A DNA stretch of 64,000 bases from Rhizomys pruinosus (Eukaryota > Chordata > Mammalia > Rodentia > Spalacidae): assembly GCA_009823505.1 (NCBI GenBank), contig VZQC01001600.1, positions 312,929 to 376,928 of the forward strand. The letters are read 5' to 3'. Positions 50,943-64,000 of the stretch are shown piece after piece. Position 1 is the stretch's first letter. Each line of letters begins with the position of its first letter. The position numbers and the translations under genes were made by a program. A model generated the notes under the pieces. That model was given only the letters and a program-made list of their open reading frames with translations, had not been told where the DNA came from and ran no database searches.

Positions 50943-52321
50943 GTAAGTTGCAGTCCGGGCTTGCTGCTCAGCAGTATTTGCCCTTAGACATGTTTTCCCA
51001 TAGAGCACTGTGATAATGTTAAACCTGATTTAATAAAGCACTCACAAGACTAGCTGAGGGAATCGTTTTGTTCCTACACACCCTACCCCTGTAGATGCTA
51101 TAAATGTTTACCATTTTTAGAAACATGTAACCAAAAAAAACATGAGATTTGAATTTTCATCTTCTTTCAAATCGGTTTTATTTATGAGGCAATTTCAGGT
51201 AGTCCCTTGTCCGTGGCTATGCCAGGAAATGCCAGCATAGTAGCGGACTATGGAACATAACTAAGCTGTGTTCGGCCTACTCTGCCTGGCCCCAAAGAGC
51301 CCCCAAAAGTGATTTAAAAACAACAACAACAACAAACAAAAGACAGGGGTTTTTTTTTTTTTTGAGATAGTCCTAGAAGAATAAGTACCAAGTTGCCGTA
51401 GACCTCAACGGTCGCCGCCGAAACACAATAAACGTCCTGGGTTGGCGTACCGAACTCACTATTCCGAGACACCAGACGGCGCTAGCTACCACGCCTCACC
51501 CCGTCCAATAGCTCTATATTAACACCCAGCTGGCCTTGCCTGGCACTCACTGATCGATGAAATCTGTGTCGTACTTTGACCGGCTAAGCTTCAGAACTCC
51601 CACAGAGACCAATCCCACCTGCCGTTCTGGGCCTCTCAAGTGCTCGATGACTAAAGGCATGCACCCCATGCCCAGCATTACTTGGACCAGTTTTTTTCAG
51701 GAGATGAGAATATCTATCATTTAAAAAACATTTTGCATAGCTCCAATAAGGGCCAGTATTAAGTATTTTAGTTATTATTTTATTTGACTTTATTTTTGTA
51801 ATTCTGTTGATTTTTACAAGTAAAAAGTTTTGTTCACGATCACGAAGAAAGAGCTTCACTGTGGCATTTTCGTGCATACACGCCATTGTGGTCCCTCACA
51901 CCCTTCTCCCTTCTTGTTGCTTCCCTTCTCCCCAACTCACCCTCGCTTTCATGGCAAATATTCCATCATTTCCTCGTCCTGCTTTACCCCTTTAGTCATC
52001 CTCTTCCCGCTTCACAGACCTCTCTTACTTTTATGTCACACACACACACACACACCAATCTAAATTTAGATTTTCCACATTTGAGAGAAAAATGTGATAT
52101 TTGTCTTTTCTGAGTCTATCTGTTTTGTTTAACATAACAATCTTGGTTCCATCCATTTCTCTTAACAAAGGACAATGTAGGAGTAGCTTTAAGAGTGGTT
52201 AAAGGTTCATTTAAAGCTCCTCAGTGACGGGAGAGCCGTGCCTGGTTCCTGGCTCCTGGCACCTGGCTCCTGGCACCTGGCTCCTGGCTCAGGCCCTGCT
52301 GGCCTTGTCCTCTCCTCGCAG

Positions 52322-52388
52322 GTATGGCCAGATGACAGCAGGCAGCTACTGCTACATCGGTCCCCAGGGAATTGTCCATGGCACAGTG
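52322..52388 (+). CDS. Uroc1: Uroc1 exon F (unit 2)
   Basis: Repeat of 35690-35756: YGQMTAGSYCYIGPQGIVHG then TV. Confidence 0.94.
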
Positions 52389-52480
52389 GTGAGATGGGCA
52401 CAATGGGGAGTGGAGGAGGGGGTCCCCTCAGGTGGATGTGCTAGGGTGGAGGGTGAGCACCCTGCCTCTCCTGCCCACAG

Positions 52481-52602
52481 CTCACTGTGCTGAATGCTGG
52501 CCGCCGGTACCTGGGCGTCGAGGACTTGGCAGGGAAAGTCTTCGTCACCTCTGGGCTTGGCGGGATGAGTGGGGCTCAAGCCAAGGCTGCAGCCATTGTT
52601 GG
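52481..52602 (+). CDS. Uroc1: Uroc1 exon G (unit 2)
   Basis: Repeat of 35849-35970 with the NAD-binding SGLGGMSGAQ motif. Again no downstream Uroc1 exon follows. Confidence 0.94.
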
Positions 52603-52640
52603 GTGAGGTAGTCTGCATGGGGTCACACTTGATGAAGTTT

Positions 52641-55600
52641 CCCTGTAGCCCCAGCTGTCCTGGAACTCACAATGTGAATCAGGCGTGGCTTTGAACTCAC
52701 CAGAGATCTGCCTGCCTCTGCTTCCTGAGTGCCTGGATTAAAAGCGCGAAGGGCGGCCTGACGCTGCAAGGTACCCTGCCCTGAGGCCCCGAACCTCTTG
52801 TAGCCCATTTCTCAACGTGTGAGTTCTGTTTTGGTGGCATTTTGACACAAAGGTAGACTATTATGAGTTTTCAATCGCAGATTTACATTATATTTAACAT
52901 CCCTGGCCTTCTACTCCTGTCGCTCCTAGTTAACTACGTCATTGATAGGCTATCATGACATATATGCACTATATTCTCCTCGTACCTCTTTTTTCTCTTT
53001 TTTCTCATATTTTCTGCTTCCTATCCCAGCGCTTCGTCTTCCTTCCGCGGTGTTTACGTTAGAGCCTCGGTGGCCTGGAATTCCTCCCTATTTCGTTAGA
53101 CCCGCGCCTGGTGACTCCCTTACACCGTATTCAGCGCGATTTCCTCTGCTATAGCGTCCCTACGCGATAGATATGCTCCCGTTTGGTATGGACCCTGAGA
53201 TTGATCCTCACTGGTGTGATGACCAAAACAAGAGTCCACATAAGAATACAGGACAAGGTGGGTATGTCCGAATGGAACCTTCCTTCCCATTCCCTTGTTA
53301 TACTCCTCTCCTACGCTTTCCTTGGCGTGGTAGCGCTCAGTACACTGGTTTCCATCTCGTAGGATCCTCCTGGTTCCAGTGACTTCCCAGTCTCCCTAGC
53401 CTTCCTTCTGTCTCCTCCAGGCCCAGTTGAAGACGGGTCCAACTAACCACTCACACTAATGGCGGCCCTTCTTGATGGCGTTCTTTTCCATTCACATTAA
53501 CGCAGTGCTCTTGTTGCCTGCGCAGCAGCCCATCCTGAATTATCTAGTTACCCCATTGCGCCATCCACTGTTCTCCTTCCGTTCGTGCCTCCAACTGCCC
53601 ATCCACCCCTGCTAATCCCTGTTCTTTTTACAGGGCATCACCTCCCTCCCTTCCTTCCTTCCTTCTGTCTTTTCCTACTCAGGCACACCTCTTCCTTCAC
53701 GCCATCCCTCCTACTCTTACTACCATCTACCCCATCCAGATCCTTCCAGCACCAGACATTCCACTGCCGTATCTACCCACTCTCGCTCTATAGTGTAAAT
53801 CAAACCCCTCGCATACATTAACTACCACATCATATGGCCAATAACTCTTTATCTTCCAGGCTCCTCCCTTTCCTTCTCATTGTCGTTCCTTAGGGGTTAA
53901 ATAAAGATTACCTACTTCACGAGATTTATGAATATGTGGGTCAATTTGATATCATGCGTGTCGTCACATTAAGCATCAGTTGCTCTCCCTCACTCCTATC
54001 CTACACTCTTCTCTTCTTCCTTATCCTTATCTAGTCCCTATCTCAACTCACTCCTCCTCCACGTTAATATTCTTCTTCATCTGGGTGTTCACTTCCTTAG
54101 ATACTAGAGCATCCATCCACATATAAGGTCCCATATACGTTATTTAACTGCATGGCAAGGATGTTCACCATACCTAAATCGTGCTGTCTGTGTTCCATGC
54201 CCTTGCTGACTTGCTGTACAAGTGCGATCTGTTAAATGCTGAACTCATGTGTTTGTGTGTGTATCTTGTCTGGTCTATCATTGTCGCATCTTCATTCACA
54301 CGCAAACATTTCGCACCTCTACATCACATCGACCTTTTGGTAGTGTTTTAAATGAACCCAAGCAGTGTGAGTGAGGAACCTAGATGTGAGGTGTGGGGTA
54401 GTGTGAAGATGTAGTGGTAGATTGGTTATATATTGAGATCGATTGTTCTAAATACCTGCCCTACTGGCTCTCACAGCAAAAATTGGAGCCGAGCTCAGAG
54501 TCCCTCCAAAGGACAGAGGTGGTAGCCCTTATTGTGTTTTATGACAGGTGTACTGCGTTCATTCCCAGATACATATATTTATCCAGTACATTCTAGACCA
54601 GAGCTGATGTTTGGTGGTGGTCGGAGGAGGGCTTGCCCCTCTTGTGATGGCTACCATTTTACTTATTTGTCTCCCACACATAGGGATAGTGAGGATATGA
54701 TGCCAATAGACCAGTGGTACAAGTTCCAGTCCCGCTAAAGAGGAGCACTAATCTTGCATGTTCTAATTAGGAAAGTCTTGATTTTTAAAGGCCATAATAG
54801 TTTTAAGTAGTTCTGTAGCTAAATTGAGATCTTATGCCTTTACTTTTTTGAGAACAGTTCAGGGATTCAATGACTTTAGTTGACCCTAAAAATCGATTTA
54901 AGCTTATATTCTATACACCTAGTATTAAATACTTAGGTGTTGTTACAATATCTGAACATTAGATTGGAAAGCTCCGTTCCGTCACCCAGCTTAGTATACC
55001 TCGAGGTCTTTTTGTCACCACATGTGCTGCTAGTTCACTGATTTTCTAGTTTATTTAAATTATTCTAATTTTTCGGCTAATAGGTTCCTGTTGTTTTTTT
55101 CTAAAAAAATTTAATTAGATCTAGTGATGTGCGTGCTCGTCCATTTGTAGCCCAACAAAGCTTGGTCAATGGACTGACCTTTCCGAACTCTATAAGACCA
55201 GTGCTAGGGCCGTAGGTGTGATAGCCATCCACAAAGTAGTGCGTTCCACACTTGCTGGCGCGAAGGCTTCAGCCCATCTGGCGCTCCTGAGTGCTAGGGA
55301 CTAAAGGGGTGCCGGGTGTCAGATTCTCTGGGAACTGGAGTCTAAGCGAATGATTTACTTTAGATACCATTGTTGCGGTGCTTGGGAAAGTCCACACAAT
55401 CACTGGCCGGTTGTGCCTTATGGCAAAGGAGACTAAGGTTATGTATTTGCCAAGTCCTTTCTACATGTGCTGATATAACCATACTGTGGGGCATTCTCTC
55501 CAGCCGTCCATTTTCCACCCTGTTTTTATATACCTATTCTAGACCACAATAGTAGCCCAATATTACAAAGCTAGGAGGATATTCTAGGTCACTATGATCT

Positions 55601-56177
55601 CCAGTCCAGCCCGTTACCCGTAACATATGTACATGATCCTTTCCCCCTCATAACAGGAACACGAGTGTTCACCACACACAGACAACTACCCACGACGAAA
55701 GCCCACAGCAATTTTTCTCATCGTAGCCATTTGAAAGAAAAAATTAAAGTAAGAAGCCAGGGGCTGTATGAGAAGAAAAATGAATGTGCTCCCCTATTCC
55801 AGGGGGCTTGGTGGCGCCACATTCTGAGACATAACACCCTGTCGTCTGGCCCACTAGTCAACAACGCCAGCACCACTCCGCCAATCCACTTACAAGCAGG
55901 GGACGATCCACGTCCTCACAGACACAGAGCAGCCCTGTATCCTATGGGTGGACTGTGCTGAGCTAACCCCGTCTGAAACTCCCTCAATGCCATAGTCGAA
56001 CTCCACGGTTCCGGAGCAGAGACTGCGAAGAGAGATCCTCCCGGACGGACCCATCCTTAGCCTCACTCCCTTCCCGCTCGTGCTCCGTCTCGATCCCTCG
56101 CCACGTGGGTGTCACCAGTCTGCATCAGACAGTTATTCCCTAACACATTCCAGAAATATAGATATAAGTTAATGGTT
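52641..56177 (+). repeat. garbled copy of Sec23a intron (unit 2)
   Basis: Same garbled sequence as 36009-39545, base for base where compared. Two independent noisy reads would not share every error, so one read was used twice. Confidence 0.85.
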
Positions 56178-56456
56178 AAAAAACCAAAATAAAAGGAGTA
56201 AACAATAGGGAAAGAGAACACAAGTATATGTGAGTGTTAGATTGGTCTTGAAGACAAAGCTAGTCATCACGTCCGAGCGGTTTCTCCGGATTCCATTTAA
56301 ATGGGGGAGGGGGTGGGGCCGGGCGCCTGGCCCTCCACGACAGCCCAGGGCGTGGAAGGCATCGAAAGGGTCCCGCATGGACAGTTTGTGCCTGGAATTG
56401 GGGGCTTCCATGAGGCACAACCCCTCCCATGTATATAGGTAGGGGGTGCTATGCTC

Positions 56457-60087
<3,631 letters not shown>

Positions 60088-60104
60088 GAAAAAAACAGTA
60101 AAGG

Positions 60105-60330
60105 AAGTGGGCTGGGGAGAGATGAGCTGTAGCAGTTAAGACCTGATAGAGAACTGAATTTGATATCCTAGAACCAGGTCAGGTGGCTCACAACGCAACT
60201 TGTAACCTTCAGCTCCATGGGGAATCTGATGCTTCTGGCTCTGTAGGACACCTGCAGCTCTTGTGTACAAACCCACCACATATACTATGGAGTATAAACA
60301 AAACAATAACAAAACATTTTTTTAAAAAAA
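60105..60330 (+). mobile_element. B2 SINE 3' of the Bap1 retrocopy (unit 2)
   Basis: GGGCTGGGGAGAGATGAGCT head, TAACCTTCAGCTCCATGGGG body and AACAAAACAATAACAAAAC tail. Somewhat garbled. Confidence 0.75.
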
Positions 60331-60337
60331 AGCTTTT

Positions 60338-60478
60338 TTTTTTTTTTTTTTTTTGTAAGACAGGTATCCCTTAGTATAGGCCCAGCTTGTCACTGGAACT
60401 CATCTCTAGACCACGCTGGCTTGAGACTCACAATGGATCTGCTCGCCATCCTCCTGAGTGCTAGGATTAGGCTATAAG
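60338..60478 (-). mobile_element. B1 SINE, garbled (unit 2)
   Basis: T-run, AGACAGGTATCCCTTAGTAT and CTCCTGAGTGCTAGGATTAG. Clean version at 44405-44532. Confidence 0.85.
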
Positions 60479-60488
60479 TTTTGGTGTT

Positions 60489-60725
60489 TTTATTTTATTT
60501 ATTTTTTTAATTTTATTTATTATTTCTTTATGTGTATGAGTGTACTGTCTGCACGTAGGTTGGTGCACCCATGTCATGCAATGCCGCAGAGGTCAGAGGG
60601 CATTGGATTCCCCTGGAACTGGAGTCAAAGATGGTTCTTAGCCGCCATGTGGGTGCTGGGAATCGAACCTGGGTCCTCTGCTAGAGCAGTCGGTGCTCTT
60701 AACCACTGAGCCATCTCTCCAGCCC
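60489..60725 (-). mobile_element. B2 SINE, antisense (unit 2)
   Basis: Repeat of 44545-44780, clean. Confidence 0.95.
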
Positions 60726-60971
60726 TTTTTATTTTATTATTTTTAAAAAAATTTTATTTATTATTAAACGTGGTGTTTTAAAGAATGTGATGAGAGTTAT
60801 TCTTTTGTAGTTACATTAGAAAAATTTTAAGATGTGATTTTGTTTTTATGAAAATCAGTGTTGAATGAAATAGGTATTCATGATAATACTGAAATTTTGA
60901 AATATTGAAGTGGGGTTCTGTATCTGTAAATCTGTGTTGTAGTCAACTGTGATATTATGGTATAATTCTGA

Positions 60972-62086
<1,115 letters not shown>

Positions 62087-62327
62087 TTTTATTAATTTTA
62101 TTTATTTCTGTATGTGTATGAATATACTGTCTGCATGCAAGTCTGTGCACCTGTGTCGTGCAACGCCGCGGAGGTCAGAAGAGGGTCTCGGATTCCCCTG
62201 GAACTGGAGTTCTCCTGGAATTGGAGCTTCAGACGGTTCTCAGCTGCCATGTGGGTGCTGGGGATCGAACTGGGTCCTCTGTAAGAGTGGTCGGCGCTCT
62301 TAACTGCTAGGCCATCTCTCCAGCCCC
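62087..62327 (-). mobile_element. B2 SINE, antisense, with target duplication (unit 2)
   Basis: Repeat of 46142-46382 with two C/T differences (CAACGCCGCGG for CAATGCCGCGG; CGAACTGGG for CGAACCGGG). The same flanking 15-bp repeats are present. Confidence 0.95.
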
Positions 62328-62342
62328 AGTAATATGTCTTTT

Positions 62343-63160
62343 AAAATGAGGCCTAAGTTCTTAAAGTCTTCCAGTGACAGGACACTGCCTGTAGTTGCTC
62401 ACACAGTTCTTCCGTATGGACCTTTTGTTTCCAGATAGAGATAAAGCATTAAATATTTCACCTGTGCTTCTTTAAAGCAACAAAAGAGTTGCTCTTTGTA
62501 AAGTTAAAAAAAATATGTCAGCAATTAAAAATTGATATAACACTGCTGAATTTTAAACCTTTGACATGAATAAAGAAGCTATTTTTTCAGTACAGGCCTG
62601 TTTAGCATCATGTGACACGTCATCAGTGCTTCGATTGAGATGGAATTGGTTTTGTTTTTGTCGTTGTTTCTTTTTAATAACCTTTCTGGTGTTGGTGACC
62701 AAACTAAGTACCTTTTATGTTGACCACCATAACCTTGAGCTCTAAAATGGGCTTTTTCCGTTTCCTAGACTCCATTTGTCCTAACGTTTACTTACTGTAA
62801 TTTTACACGCTGTTGTTTCTAGGCTCTTACTAACCATCTGAGTTTTCCTTTTCTGGATAATAAATTGTGCTCTGAAGTAGCTTGTTTCCTGAGCCAAATG
62901 AATTTTTCTTAAACACTTTATTGTTTTGAGGTTCTGAAAAGATGTTTGAAGTAACTAGCACTTGTGCCTGTGAAATTGCTGTGGTTTGTAGTAAAGTGCT
63001 TTCTCCATTTTGCTGGAACTATTGCATTTCAGGTTGTCAATTATGACACTAAATTTTGTGAGACACCTTTTTATGACACATCCTTTGTCCATTCTTTGTG
63101 CCTTGGTTTTCTCTTGTCTGACACTGAGAATAGCTTTATTCAAAGGGTAATCACATTCCC
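62343..63160 (+). other. Sec23a intron, continued (unit 2)
   Basis: Repeat of 46398-47215. No exon seen. Confidence 0.6.
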
Positions 63161-64000
63161 TTGTGCCGCAGGCCAACCCAGTCGGAATTTCTTTCTCACA
63201 GCTGGATATCTTTCACCTGCAGGAAATCAAGTTCTGTACAGGAGGGCACAGATTCAGGCGAGGAGAAGAATAACTGGACTTGGCACCAGAGAGAGTTTTG
63301 GATCTAGTGCGTTTTTACTGAATTCAAGTGAAGTTTTTATAAGTAACACAGGCAGGTAACGCAGGCAGCAGAGAGGGGGAAGGGTTGAGCTGACAGGCAG
63401 GTAACACAGGCAGGAGATTTGCATTCCTCGGGAACAAAGGGATTTACAAAGCCAACAAGATAAGTAAAAGAGGGTTTACAGCTTACACTGTGTCAATAAA
63501 ACAGCAGCCTTAAACTCACAAACCATAAAAAGTCATTGTCTCTTTTGAAGTTTCAATTAGATGTTTTTCATCCTTCCTGGGGTTGTTTGCTATCTCTAGG
63601 TTGTTTGCTATCTCTAGGTTGTGTTTTAACTACAAGCCCAGAAAAGAAGCCTTTTACAAATTACACAGAGTTTTTCTTAAAGGAGAAATCTCCGCCATGT
63701 GCCTTTAACTAAGTGTTACACTTTAACATGTATAACTCTAACTTTATTAGATGTAGCTTTCTACTTAAAGGACTAAGTCTTATTTTTATTAAGTTTGGAA
63801 GGACACTTTTGTTCTTAGTAACTAACCTATGATCTCACTCAGTGTAATGTCTACAATATCCTTGTGGGGACTTTTAGGACAAAGGAGCTTTTAGATGTTG
63901 TATCTCTGTATGATTTTACTTAGGTTCATGAGGCTTCTGTTTGCCTGAATTGTTTTTAAGCATGTTTAACTGTCCCTTATCTGGGACTGAGGTTGTGCTG
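63161..64000. other. right flank, unduplicated after 63409; possible LTR-like start
   Basis: 63161-63409 repeats 47216-47464. From there on the sequence is single-copy in the window, AT-rich, with a 19-bp unit (GGTTGTTTGCTATCTCTAG) repeated twice near 63580-63620. No coding exon recognised. A reverse-strand LTR or retroviral remnant is possible but unproven. Confidence 0.4.

Overview
This window is nuclear DNA of a muroid rodent (mouse/rat/hamster/gerbil group). It carries many B1, B2 and B4 SINEs, L1 3' ends, an IAP-like solo LTR and long microsatellites. The exons I recognise have mammalian splice sites. Species cannot be fixed from the sequence.

Layout. Positions 1-22763 hold no recognisable gene: nested L1, SINE and older rodent repeats, microsatellites and one solo LTR (15547-16073). 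A single N at 22764 marks an assembly join. Positions 22765-30832 hold two consecutive coding exons of Sec23a (COPII inner coat, SAR1 GTPase activator) at 22809-22898 and 24284-24394, followed by repeat-filled intron. After a second N (30833) comes a block of about 16.6 kb that occurs twice in tandem: 30834-47464, and again after another N at 47466 to about 63409. Each copy contains, in order: seven exons of Uroc1 (urocanate hydratase, histidine breakdown); a badly garbled second version of Sec23a intron sequence that is already present cleanly at about 24478-26710; an intronless retrocopy of Bap1 (nuclear deubiquitinase) with its 3'UTR and poly(A); SINEs; and the next Sec23a exon (45057-45210, 61001-61154). 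The last 590 bases are unduplicated and unassigned.

Reading. The Sec23a exons join in phase (residues about 437-553), so the host locus is a Sec23a intron. The Uroc1 exons have nothing to do with Sec23a. They lie between a single-N join and garbled sequence, and stop before the catalytic half of the enzyme. The simplest explanation is an error-rich chimeric long read or contig placed twice around gaps, not a nested gene or a real tandem duplication. The two copies look identical for the first 9.7 kb, are independently garbled in the middle, and differ by sparse haplotype-like substitutions in the last 3 kb.

I found no new biological system. The best biological objects are the Bap1 retrocopy in Sec23a and the solo LTR, which has a perfect 6-bp target duplication and a duplicated 99-bp U3 unit. 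The most consequential observation for a user is that roughly half of the window is probably mis-assembled.
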